Source of the DNA: Xiphias gladius
Lineage: Eukaryota > Chordata > Actinopteri > Istiophoriformes > Xiphiidae
DNA length: 64,000 bases
Reading direction: 5' to 3'
Assembly: GCF_016859285.1 (NCBI RefSeq)
Contig: NC_053417.1
Span: 23,517,206 to 23,581,205, forward strand
Of this stretch, positions 1 to 11,700 are shown one piece after another. The notes beneath the pieces were generated by a model that was not told the origin of the DNA, searched no databases, and worked only from the letters and a program-made list of their open reading frames with translations. How positions within the stretch are numbered: position 1 is the stretch's first letter; each line of letters begins with the position of its first letter. Both the position numbers and the translations under genes were made by a program.

Positions 1-760
1 TAAATGTTAGTAAGTCACTCACAAAGGGTGCCATGTTTCTCACTTTCCAATAAGTCATCTTCTATGCAGTTATAAGTGTTTGTAAGCCTTTAATGAAAGG
101 GTAATGGGTATCTCAACTTGTAGTAAGCTGTCAGCAAATGTTAGTGAGCCTGTAAAGGTTAATAAATAATTTAAAAAAGGTTCTACAATAATACCAAGGC
201 TAAGATGTTGTTAATGTTGCTGAAATTGCGTCTTGTTTTAATTACAATCCAGGCCTTGGTAACATTTCCTTTTGTTTGTCTTTTACATATGATGTAGATG
301 GTGTAAGGAAGGGGTTCGCAAATAGGTTCAACCGTGGGACATATGTTGGAGATGCAGCCCTTTATGTTGTTGATATTTTACATTTGAGTACCCTGTTTCT
401 TAAAACTGATTTTTAAAACATGGTGTTTTAGACGTGTATCTGAGGACAGAGCTCGTTTACCCCGTTGGTTAGTGAGTTGCAGCAGCTTAGATACTGTAAA
501 ACTCAACTCATACAATGCATGCTTTGTCTTGCACTGCAAATGCAATTAAGTGGTTATCCACACTCAATAAACTGTGACCTGTTCCGTTTATGGTTGATCG
601 AAAATAGCAGCATGTCATGTCCATTAGACTCTCACCTATTTGCATCTGAGATGCAAATCATTTTTATATTTGCTGTGACAAGGCCGCGTTTATTGGGATT
701 TACACAAGCCCGTTATTTACATTGTCACCTGCGGTAGATTTATGAGAAATTAAGCAAAAG
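1..760. other. AT-rich flank, nothing recognised
   Basis: I see no coding exon, RNA gene or clear repeat structure here. Open frames are short and carry no recognisable protein similarity. The stretch may belong to an intron or flank of a gene lying to the left. Confidence 0.4.
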
Positions 761-839
761 AGTCGATGCACACTGTGATAGGAAAAAAAAAATCAGGTTT
801 TTATCAGCAGGCACACATTTTTTCTTTAGATCGCCGGAT

Positions 840-1480
840 CTGCCAAGGTAATGGCTTCACTCGTGCTCTGGCGATTTCACAAACTGGCCAAAAAATGGGC
901 GCCGCAGCCGCTGCGCTAGGTGGCTCTCAGGTGGCGCTTTTCTCCGTTTCTATGACAGGGCCTTGAAACCAACGTTTCACCGCGAGACAGTCGTCCTTCT
1001 GGTGGATCGTTCGGTGCTGCGAGACTCCCTCCACCTTGCTGGCCTGCTGGGCCGCCATGACACTGTTACAACACAACGCAGACAGGCTGGGGGAAGTAGG
1101 CCCGAAACCAGCAGACTACAGCCGTTGCGAGACAGCCGCCATTCTTATTACGCGTTTAGGAAGACGAATCTTGCTTTTCACCGTCAAATAGCTGCCAAAT
1201 TTGACCACTGTCTAACGTTACCAAAACAAACCAAAGCTCATAGGGTGTTCGGGCTAGCTTATAACATGACATTTGTTTGCCTATTCATTTTTGAGGTAAA
1301 ACTCGAGATTTCAGGGTGATGGGTAGCAACGTTAGCCTACCCGGGGGTGACAGTGCAAACGGTGGTTCGTTTTGCAGAGACTGCAACACCCCTGAATAGG
1401 CTAACCTAGTGATAACACCATTACGTTAGCAGCCGTATTTTTCGGCTGCTAACTGAATAACGGTGAGTTATATGGGGATT
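840..1480. promoter_or_regulatory. CpG-richer block, possible divergent promoter or first exon on minus strand
   Basis: This block has visibly more CpG than its surroundings. On the minus strand an ATG near 1058 opens a frame that starts MAAQQASKVEG and stays open for 43 codons. A GTGAAA that could act as a splice donor lies inside it. I do not recognise the peptide and no second exon is visible to the left, so this may be a first exon of an off-window gene, or only promoter DNA. Confidence is low. Confidence 0.25.
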
Positions 1481-1719
1481 TTGCCTTCGTTGCGGCGCTA
1501 GCATCATTTTAGCCTAATAACTGAACAACTTTGATTAATTTTGAGAAAGGTCGTTATGTTAGCTATGTTTTATTTTCAGCAAAAATATAACAAAAAAAAA
1601 AAAATCGAAAACTTTTGAGACTAGGTAAGAGATGTACTGAAAATCAATAAAAAAACATTTTTTGAATGTGATGCGTTGCTAACATTATATTGACCTAATT
1701 ATTGATAAGCCGGGGCTAA

Positions 1720-1917
1720 TTTTGAAAGGGGCAGGGGTTTGATAAACCTGCGGCAGTTTAATAGCTAGCAGTCCTACTAGTGGCGAGCATCCCGTATCGG
1801 TCGGCCAATTGAGCACATCCGGTAGTGCAGACGTCACGAGAGCCAGTCCGCCTATGGGAAAATGTGCTCTCCGATGAAGCGAAGAGTCAGGAGGTTCATC
1901 CGTACAGAACAGCCGAG
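1720..1917 (+). promoter_or_regulatory. dnmt3b-like promoter region and noncoding first exon
   Basis: The sequence ends in a near-perfect splice donor, CCGAG|GTAAGT, at 1917/1918, and the next plausible acceptor is at 3826, just before the gene's ATG. A CCAAT box lies at 1805-1809 and a CRE-like GACGTCAC at 1830-1837. The stretch is richer in CpG than the DNA around it. I infer a 5' untranslated exon of the downstream methyltransferase gene. The transcription start is not defined by the sequence, and the CCAAT and CRE-like sites may lie inside the exon or just upstream of it. Confidence 0.5.
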
Positions 1918-3826
1918 GTAAGTCACCCACAATATCTTCACACAAAGCCGGCCGCTTACATATTCCGAGGAAACTTTTCTCCCATAAAGGCGCTCTACGG
2001 ATGATAACGCACAGGGCAGTGTTGTTACAGTTTGTTTAATTGTCCTGGTGTGTTGTAAATCCAGCCTTATGCAGCCTCACAACACAAAGACCGGCATATA
2101 CAAACCCACGGCGATATATCACCGGGAGGGTTTGGCTCTGTAACAGAGATTGCAGTTGACTTCAATTGTGTTTCTTCCTTCCGGTTGCTGTAATAACGTG
2201 CATATGCGCGGGTAGTCAGTTGTTATTACATTTTTCTTGAATGGCTGTTTGAATGTGTCATTGCTTCTTGCCCCAACGTAAAGATAAAACATGAAGACAG
2301 CTTCCCCCATATGAAGCCAGGCTTGTAGCTGCTGCACTGTGCATGTAATAAGAAGTGTTGAAGGCAAACCCTGACCACAGAAATGAACAGGCCGGTCGGT
2401 GTGTGGGTCACAATACCACTTCACTTGCGGTGCACTGTATTTGTTTTCCTGCACATCAAGTAACAGGGTCTTATTTTAAAGCTCAAACTGCTTTGTCAAT
2501 GAAAGTTGTGCAGTGGGGACGTTCGCGGCAAAAAATGAACAACGCGAGATTTCATTGACGCTTTCTATATGTTGGGGAGAAATGGGAGGAGAGACAGCAG
2601 CAGCAGCGTGGCTGAAGTGTCCCGTAGCACTCGGCTACAGCACAGCTCGGTGCCTTAATGTACACACGACGAAAAAAAAAAAAGGCCCAAAGATGCAAGG
2701 GTAAAAATTATTTTGACAGGAACCCCTCAGCCTTTATCCTCCACATGCAGTCAGACAATAGGGGATTAGACAACCCACTACCCCCACCCCTAGGAGTCAG
2801 TCATTGGTTAAGGGTACACACTAGCCTTGGTAATACTGACTGCTCTGTTTTTCTAATGAGTAACAATGTGAAAATTCTCTATTGAAAAAAAGAAGTGTTG
2901 GATGGGCATACATGACAAAAAAAAACAAAAAACTAAACTGCAGATCATAGCATGAACTGTATGTCAGTAATGTATGAGTAATATAGTTGAAAAAAATGCA
3001 GTGATGGTGGTGGCATTGGCTCACGGGACATCAGGTGCAGCGTGCACATTCTAAAACAGGATCCAACAAAGCTGCATCGCAAATAAATATAATTTTACAA
3101 ATAAGGACACTAAATGTAAATAAAGGGTTGAATTAATAAAGTAAATTAGGTCACTTCTCTTCCTTACATCACTAAATCGACCCACAGTTGTTTTTAAGAT
3201 AATCGTCAGGCCTTATTAAACATAAATGCAACACACTAATTCATTAAAGACTAATATAATCCACAAAACAAGGTTATAAGGGAAGAAAGTCCCTGTCACT
3301 TTGTTTTGCACTCTGCAATGGTTTGCATGGTAAAGAGGACTGATAGGCCCAAAGGGTGGCGTTTTTACATCTTTACATCTTCTTACATCTTCTTTCAGGG
3401 AGTGTCTATTAAGGAGTGGGTGTTGTGGTTTAACGTAAAAAAAAAAGTTTAGAGAAATGTGAGACTTTAACACAGATCAATGGCAGCCACCTACATTGCA
3501 AGGTGCTGGCATAACCATCTGGTGCGAAGTGGGGTTTCAGTGTCTTGCCCAAGGACAGTTTGATGTTGACAGGACAAGCCAGGGATCGAAAAGCCAATGC
3601 TGCGATTAATGGATGACGCCTGCTACATTCTGAGTCGCACCTGTCAAAGAGTCAATATGTACAAACTATTTTGATTTTATGTTTGTTATAGATGGAAAAG
3701 ATTTAATTGAAAATATATATAGATGCGAACAAGGGTTAACTATGATAATAATGTTTTAGATGATGTAATCATTTATTTTTAATACTCAGAATTTATAAAA
3801 ATGCGAATGTTGTTTTTCTTTCTTAG
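1918..3826 (+). other. putative first intron of the dnmt3b-like gene
   Basis: This is non-coding sequence between the donor GTAAGT at 1918 and the acceptor TTCTTTCTTAG ending at 3826. Apart from the repeat at about 3480-3660 I see no structured element. Open frames on the minus strand at 2119-2454 have no recognisable content. Confidence 0.45.
3480..3660. repeat. dispersed fish repeat (SINE-like fragment)
   Basis: The stretch contains the phrase 'cagtgtcttgcccaaggac' and then 'gggatcgaaaagcc'. This wording recurs in many teleost genomes, with a tRNA-like 'gggatcgaa' B-box motif. It looks like a decayed copy of a short interspersed repeat. The family name is not assigned and the boundaries are approximate. 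Confidence 0.4.
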
Positions 3827-3837
3827 AGAGCTGCAAG

Positions 3838-5775
3838 ATGGCAACTACAGCGGTTGTGACTCCAGACTCCTCCCATGATAAAACCAGCCGCTTATATTTG
3901 GTTACCTGGATCAACAGCCTGCTGAAGACAGACTTCAAAGATGTGCGGGAGATGGGCTCAGGTGATTCATCAGTATGAGCAGACCCAGTGCAGCTTTTCG
4001 ATATGCCTGTAGCCCACTTTAATCATGCCGAGCTGCTACAAGCTATGAATACATGGTTTCCACTTTGGCTGCACAGCGATGGATAACCGTGCTGATCTGT
4101 ACCATTGTGGCCCTTTGTAGTTGACTGTGATGATCTCCTCACTCAAACCAAGACCTGTCTTTTGCTAAACTGGCTGGCTCAACACATGTATAGCTGCGCT
4201 GCTGACAAGAGCTAGCACTGTATTTAAACGTGTCTCTGTGCTCAGCTCTTAGTTTTTTTGTAATTTGTTACTGAATCTCTTTGGTTTGGAGTTTAGTTTC
4301 ACTCCTCCATGTCTGTTCATACTTTCAAGTATTAAGTTTATTTTACTGTTAACTGATCAGTTTACATTTATATCAAAGATGTATTTGAGCCTTGTTAAGT
4401 TACTGCTAATTTCTTGCTGCTGCTTCATATCAAAAGTTTTCCACTAGCAAACCAGCAGGAGGCTTTTATTGTGAAGCAACTAGAGGAAATGCAATGTACT
4501 TTTCACTGAGTTAGCAGAACATAATTAGCAGTGCTTATCCTCAATGAAAAATGGTCTGAAAAATGGTCAACAGTTAGCGGACCAGTTTCATATATTGCAG
4601 GATGGAATAGTACCAGCAGAAACTGCCACAGTGAGCTGTTGGATGAGGAGCTGTGATGTGTGCCCTGTCAGGGTGATATCGCTGCTCAGCGTAGTGCAAC
4701 ATCTGCATTGCTTTTGAAAAACAGCAAAAGAATGTCATTTCCTCTATTTGCACACTTTCTGAACTGTCTTAATATGTGTATGATCCTGCAGGTGCATGTC
4801 ACTGTCAGATCATGGACTGGGTTATTCCTGGCTCTGTTGACATGACCGAGGTGAAGTTTGATGCACAAAGTGAGGATGACTGTAGGCACAACTTCAGTCT
4901 CCTCCAAGAGGCCTTCAGCAAGAGCGGTATCACAAGGGTATGTACTTTTTTCACTAGTGGAGTAGAATTTAAATTTTTATTTAAAAACTTCTTCATTTTG
5001 TTTGTAGAAGGAGAAGGAGATAGTCTTCAAAATCTATACATTAAATCTTAATTACAAGGACCATGCCAATGTTTTTGCATGCCCATATGTACATTATATT
5101 GTATATTAGTCATCATAACATTATATGATACGATAAAAATGTTGTAGAGCCAGGAGCAGTGACTTCCTGGAGTCTCAGATGGTTGTTTGGCAACCAAATG
5201 GTGACAAAGACTTTAGGAATTCACAAAGACTTTAGAAATAGTTCCAGCACATAACTCCAAGTAAAACCATAAGTTGCAATTTTTACATTTCTTTGGCTTT
5301 ATATTTATTTAGTCTACAAATATGAGAGTGGTATCGATCTTCTCATCTGTTAGCAAGAAACCTTTAGCTTAACACTTGTCAACTAGAAGAATCAACACTG
5401 AAGGGAAATTTACTTGGAATTACTGACTTCAGATGCCTTCTTTGCTATGAAAGGACAATGATGTGTATTCAAATGGAGGTGTATATTTTTTCAAGTGATG
5501 GATATCCCTTTTTTGGAACAAAATTTTATTTCGAAGTTTATCCCTGTAGTTCAATAGGCAAGTTATATTGATGTCTAAATTTTGCCACGTCTTCTTTGTC
5601 TTGATTTAGACCATTCCAGTTGAGGAGCTTATAAAAGGGGATTTTCAAAGCAACTTTGAGATCCTGAAGTGGTTCAAAGTTTTCTACATAGAAAATGTGA
5701 AAAGTAAAGAATACGACCCTTTGAAAGCTCGGTACAGCCATGATATCAGCCCTATTGTGTCATCTCCACAACTGC
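3838..5775 (+). other. EB1/MAPRE-type calponin-homology domain exons of the dnmt3b-like gene
   Basis: Three exons encode residues 1-145. The pattern follows the EB1 microtubule-plus-end CH domain closely: [10 protein letters not shown] near the start, then a G-A-C-x-C-Q-x-MD-W-x-PGS block, VKFDAQSE, then [14 protein letters not shown], then [20 protein letters not shown] and a final [11 protein letters not shown]1 has [44 protein letters not shown] and KDYDP at matching places. In EB1 this fold binds the microtubule lattice and tips. Whether binding residues are kept here cannot be judged without a structural alignment. The same domain type sits in MAPRE1, the neighbour of DNMT3B in mammals. 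Confidence 0.85.
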
Positions 5776-8700
5776 GTAAGTTTAATTTCACATTTTCTTT
5801 CAGTGTGATAATAAAATAAGGCAGTGTATTGTGTTTCGATCATCACATTTACAGTGCATGTGTAGTAATTATTTTTTCTCTTACTTTGTCAGAGAGCTCT
5901 AAATTGGGATCAGAAGCGGAAGAGAATGGCACTGAAACGACTAAAAAATTCCCTTACAATGAAGAGTGGAGGGATATTTATGATTGGGCTGAACGTAGTA
6001 CTCTTGGAGAGCACTATACCTACTGCCACACTTGTGCCAGAAACCTGAACACATTTCATAAAGGCCTCATTGAACTAAGGCGACATGTGGAAACAAACAA
6101 ACACAAGAAAGGGGCTGAAATTTCCAAGAGGGCTAGCCTGCAAAGCCAACACTCTGAACTGCCCTGTAGTGACGCAGCTATCCGATTTATTCGCAAACAC
6201 TATCACAATGGCTCTGCTAAAGGTGAAGAAGTGTCTAGACATTTTGCGCGCTGCAAGCTGGGGCTGCAGTACCCCAAAGATATTATATCTGTTTGCCACA
6301 ACACTCCTTACTGTGTATACATTTATGGAGGGGTAACAGTGGGAAAGGATGACACCATGTCTGTGGTCCTTGTTGGGTTTTTTGATGTCGAAGCCTGCAA
6401 GCACTGCATCCGGTTTCTGGATGCTCTTCAGTCAGTGGATGGTGCAGGAGATCAAACCGCTGTAGCAGTGGGGGAGACCTTGAAGAGATTTGGGTTACAC
6501 ACAGATAACCTTGTTGCTGTTTATTTCGATGGCGAAGCTGTGGCCTCCGCGCAGATTTGCTCGCAGCTCAGGGAACTCAACCCGAACATAATAGTCTTAA
6601 CAGGGCTGTACACCATCGCTGATGCTGCTTGCCATGCTGGGGTTAAGCAGCTCTCCAATCAGGCTCATGAGCTGATAGCAGACATCCATGCCCACTACTC
6701 CTCCTGCTGTACAGAGAATGACAACCTCAAGGCTCTTTTTGGCTCAGATATCGCTGCAGACAGTCCATCATTTTATATCAACACCAGCTGCCTTAACTTT
6801 TGCTTATTAGTGACACAAATCTTGGAAATATGGACTGATCTTATATTGTACTTCAGCTCTTGTGACAACAATGATGAGAAAGCCAAATTAATCTGCCTAC
6901 AGCTACAGGATCCTAAGGTCAGGGCAACATTTATGTTCCTGGAGCAGGCCTTAAAGCCGTTGCACAATTTCCAAAGGCATCTTCAAACAAAGGAGGGAGT
7001 TCCCCGAGCTGATTTGCTGCTCATCCTAGAAGACGCCAGTAACCTGCTATGCACCTACACCTCCTACTTCCTTCATCCTCAAGCTGCTGTTCGCTTCCAC
7101 AAGGAACAAGATGCCCAAATCCTTAAGAACAAGAAATTCCACCTGTCAAGCCCTGAACTCAGTCTGGTTGGCAAACCCGTGGAAGACTTCCTGAATGAGT
7201 CTCAGGCTGCAGAGGCACTGCCACTGTTAAAAGAGGAGGTGTTGTCTTTTTACATCGCACTCACAGGTTGCATTGCAGAGGAGCTGCCTCTAAGTTATGA
7301 GTTGCTAAGGAGCATAGCTCAGCTGCTGAACCCCCAGAGCAGGCTGAAAGTGACAGGGAAAGCAGTAGGGGAGCTTGGGACCAAGCTGGGAATCTGCAGC
7401 TCCCCTGAGGAGCACAACCAGCTCACACGTGAATTCCTTGAGTATCAGCTGGCTGAGGAGGGGGAGAGTGAAGAAGGAGAGAAGGACCACTCAGCAGATG
7501 TTTTACTGGAGAAACACTGGGCCAGCGTACTGAGGAACACCAAGCTGACAGTCTTCAGAAAGCTAATTCTGGCCCTGTTGTCCCTCCCCTGTCCACCACT
7601 TGATGCTCAGCAAGTTTTTACTCAGGTATGTAAATGCAGGAGCTGTATCAACATCTTTTGTCTGTGTTTAATTTTTGCATTTTTAATTAATTTTGTGCAC
7701 CTGCTTCATTTCCTTTCTCAGGCCTTAGAGTATGGAGATGGAGATGGAGATGAAGCTGCGTTGTTTTCTGAGAGTGAAGCCTTAACAGAAAGTGAGTGTG
7801 ATGCCATGTCTGACAGCGCTCTGTCTAACAGCAACCGCAACAAAGACTTCCCAGTTCACACTAAAGGTAAGAAGAAAGATAGTCCATGTAGTAAATAAAA
7901 CTTTCATGAGATGATGACAGTGATTTGTATGATGTGAAAAAAAGTGAAGATGAAGAAGTGTATAAGAATTCACTGCATTTGATATGTTAAAATAATCTAT
8001 ATTAGAATATATGTTATAATAATATGTTATATATTTTATATATAATATGTATGTTATTTACACTTTTATCCTATTTTCTAGAACTGAATGGCCTTAATGT
8101 GAGAGTGAAGCCGTGTGAAGTCCGCCTTACAAAGATAAATAGTAAGAAAAACAATTTTAACTTCTAATTTGCATAATTAACATTACTGAAGTGTAATTTT
8201 ACACCTATACTGTACATTTATTTTGTTAATGGGAGTAAATCTTACTGTATCTTTTTAGCTGAGAAACGGTTTGGGTTGCTGTCATCCCCCGGATTTTCAG
8301 TTTTAACATGTCACAACGCAGTTATCACCTCTGTGATCTTAACACAAAAACATACTGTGCTACAATACTTTCTGTTTCCTTTCAAAGGGCTAGTGAATGA
8401 ATATGACGGTATACCTGGAGAGAATGGTGCCTTTTCAAAAGAGGTAACAGACAAAATTTGACCGTAAATACTGTCAGCTAGACTTGATGGCTGAAACCAG
8501 AACAACACCGAAAAATGTATTTTTGCTGCATCACATTTTGCGTCATTAAAATTTCTAAATTGCCGCTTCTGTAAAGTGAATCCTCCACTCTTCAGTCCCT
8601 CTCATCTACTAACACTCTTTGTCCTTGCTTCTTTACTCTTTTCACCTTTATGGCCACCATAAAAATAACCACAGGTATGATGAGGAGCAGTGTGCCTATA

Positions 8701-11700
8701 TGAAGGTGTGTGAGTGTTGTGGGGAACATTTGCATGTGCATGATATTTGCGTGTGTAATGAGAGTGTGTTGTCTCTCAGGGGGCCAGTAGGGGATGTTAT
8801 GGCTGGGAGAGCAGTTTGCGCCAGAAGCCACAGGCCCGTACAGTGTTTCAGGCTGGTGCTAGCACCTGGTCCAAACCCGTAGGTCTTGATAAGGACAGCA
8901 AAAAGGGTCTGGAGTCCCAAGATGAGGTGGTAGGTATACTCAAGTATACTACCAGAATATCGCCGGGCCATGACAGGCCTCTTTGCCCTTTGAAATGCTA
9001 CTAGATAGAAAATAATAAATATTCAATGGTTTATCCGACAACATGTGAGCTGATTACAACTAGGATTGGAGCTAGTATTTTATCAAATCTGAAGTCTTTT
9101 GGATCTCAATATCAAATCAAATATCAAATCTATTTAGCTTCAACAATGTAATATAACAAATGCTATAAATAACAACACACAATTCCAGTTAAAATCCAAA
9201 CAATTACATTTAAAGACCTAAAAGACAGATTACATCTTTGCTATTTAGTTTAATTACTATAAGATTTAATAAATAATTGTTTACTACATAAACATCACAA
9301 GCACAACATCTGCAGTAGGTAAGTATTCATCTGGCATCTGCAGGTCTTGAAAAAAGCATTGGATTCATTTTCCTCAAAAGCTGTGGAAGGTATTAAAATG
9401 TCTTAAATTTCAATTACAAAAGTTTTGATTATTTTTTCTTGCCTTCCATAGACAGTAACATGGATGATACATTTTTTTGTTTGTGGTTTCCAACTGTCAG
9501 TTGACGTTGTACGTAACAACTCAGACTGATGCAACAGGGGCTGTTGAGTTCTTTTTGTGGCGTTTTCCGTCAGCCCCATCAGACTTGAAGTAAACACTGT
9601 TGCTACAGCTATCCACTGTAGCCAGGTAGCTCATCAACTCATATTTGGCAAGTGCCAATTTTAGTAAAAACTTGTACGGGCCCTGTGGAGTTTTCTTGTG
9701 AACAAACAAAAGCTATGTTTACATTTAGTGCTAATCACCAATAGACACTGTGTCTGTGAGGTCTAACAAATGTGTCAAGTGATTTTCCTTTCTCAGGAAA
9801 CATTTACAAAGCAGATTTTTAAATTATTTTAAATCCATTCATGATAGTAAACTGAGTATCTTTGGGTTTTGGACCCTTGGTTGAACAAAACATGACATTT
9901 GAGGACACTATCCGAGGCTGTGTGAAATTATAAAAGACACAATATTGGATTCATTTTCAATCACAATTTTCTGACATTTTCTAGACCGATTAATTGATAA
10001 AATAATCATCAGATTAATCGATAATGAAAATAATCGTTAGTTGCCGCCCTAGTTATACTTTAGGTTACATTTATCAGAAAATGGAAGCATATCTGTTGTG
10101 TGAGAAGACCGAGTGGTGGCTGTCAAAAATGTTTCAAAAACACTTTCTGTGTGGACTTCTCTTTAGACTCCGAGTTTAACGAATTAAAAAATGAAAAACT
10201 GAACCAGCTATCAGAATCCAGTCCTACCTCTTACACACCTTCATTTCAGATTAACCATTCGCTTTGTTCACTTGGTGCCAAATCAGATTAGAAATAAAGC
10301 AAAGGTTGGATAACTCATCCTCCCAAGCATTATGCTGGCTCTCATGTTAAAATTCATTTTAAATAATTATTTTGAAACCACAGTGGAAAAGACACTTACT
10401 TGTTGGTTATTGGATTTTTCCATTTTACTGCTTTGAACAAAGCGAATGTTAATTTCTTAATAATGATGAAGGGCTCCCTTGCCTCTTGATTTTAACAAGT
10501 TCACTCATGTCATCTCCATGTCATCTGAAATTTAAAAAAAATAAAAAACCGTGATGATGTAAGTGATTGGTGGTACATTTAGAAACGCCTTTACCTAAAC
10601 TTACCATCAGATACAATTATAGTACTGTTTATTCTGTACAGTTCCTCACCTGAATTCCTTTTTACCTTTGACTTATTTCTGTTCTAAATGTGGTGGACTT
10701 TCAGCCAGAAGAGTCATCACCATCCAGTAAATCCACACCAAGAGGACGTCGGAAACACGCCTACCAGGTAATATATTATAGTTACAGGAAAAAGTCCACA
10801 ATATAGCTGCTCTCAAAGTCTGCTCATCAAACATCATGTCATAGAAAGTACCCTTGTCAGATTCTTTAATCTGTTTTTTGATGAAAATGTTGTTTTGAAT
10901 ATTGTCTGTTTTTCTTGTTGTGTGACGTCTGCAGGATGGGAAAGGGTTTCTGATAGGGGAGCTGGTGTGGGGGAAAGTGAAGGGGTTTTCCTGGTGGCCT
11001 GGGATGGTGATGCCTTGGAAAACCAAGTCAGCACCCCTGGGCATGCGGAGGGTGGAGTGGTTCGGAGACGGGATGTTCTCTGAGGTTAGAAGTGTGTTAG
11101 AAGCATGTGCTCGAGCTGCAGAAACACTTCACATGCGTTGAGAGGGATTTTTACATCATCATTACTTTTTGTTTCAGATCTATACGGAGTGTTTACAGGC
11201 ATTCAGTGCCTTCACTAAGTGCTTCTGCAAAAATTCCTTTGCGAGTTTGCCCATCTACAAGGAAGCCATCTACCAAATTATTGAGGTGAGAGACCAAAAC
11301 TGAAAAAAAAAAAAAAAAAAAAAAATTAAAACATTTTTTTACCAAATTCTCTTCCTCGGGATTGATTTTCACATCTGCTGTATTTTTTATGCAATTTCTC
11401 TACCTGCACATCCTACACATCCTTCCTACAACAGCTTTATTGTTGCCCACCAATTGAAATAACCTTCATGACATTTGTTCTATAATGTTGTGTGGGGCCT
11501 CTTCTAACAAAGGTTTGGCCAACTTGGAGCATAGAGGAGGAAGTCAGTTCTCAACAATATGCACATCATAAATCGGAGTGATTATTTCTACCACTTTCTT
11601 CATGATTGTGGTGAAAACACCACAATCATGTGTTTTCACCATGATTGTGAGAACACACGATTCATCTATTATGCCAAACCCCATTATGCCAAGGGGTCTG

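Noticed and set aside
2119-2454. 111-codon open frame on the minus strand
   Set aside because: No recognisable domain, and it lies in the dnmt3b leader intron. The composition looks like translated non-coding DNA.
3480-3660. Possible tRNA gene because of a gggatcgaa B-box-like phrase
   Set aside because: No A box or cloverleaf at the right spacing. It is better explained as a degenerate SINE-like repeat.
5829-5892. In-frame upstream extension of the hAT-like exon starting [12 protein letters not shown]
   Set aside because: The extension runs through a clear acceptor (ttactttgtcag at 5892), and the preceding exon joins in phase there, so the extension is intronic.
8619-8960. Open frames with a cysteine-rich look between dnmt3b linker exons
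   Set aside because: No splice pair gives a phase that fits the neighbouring exons, and the peptide has no family resemblance.
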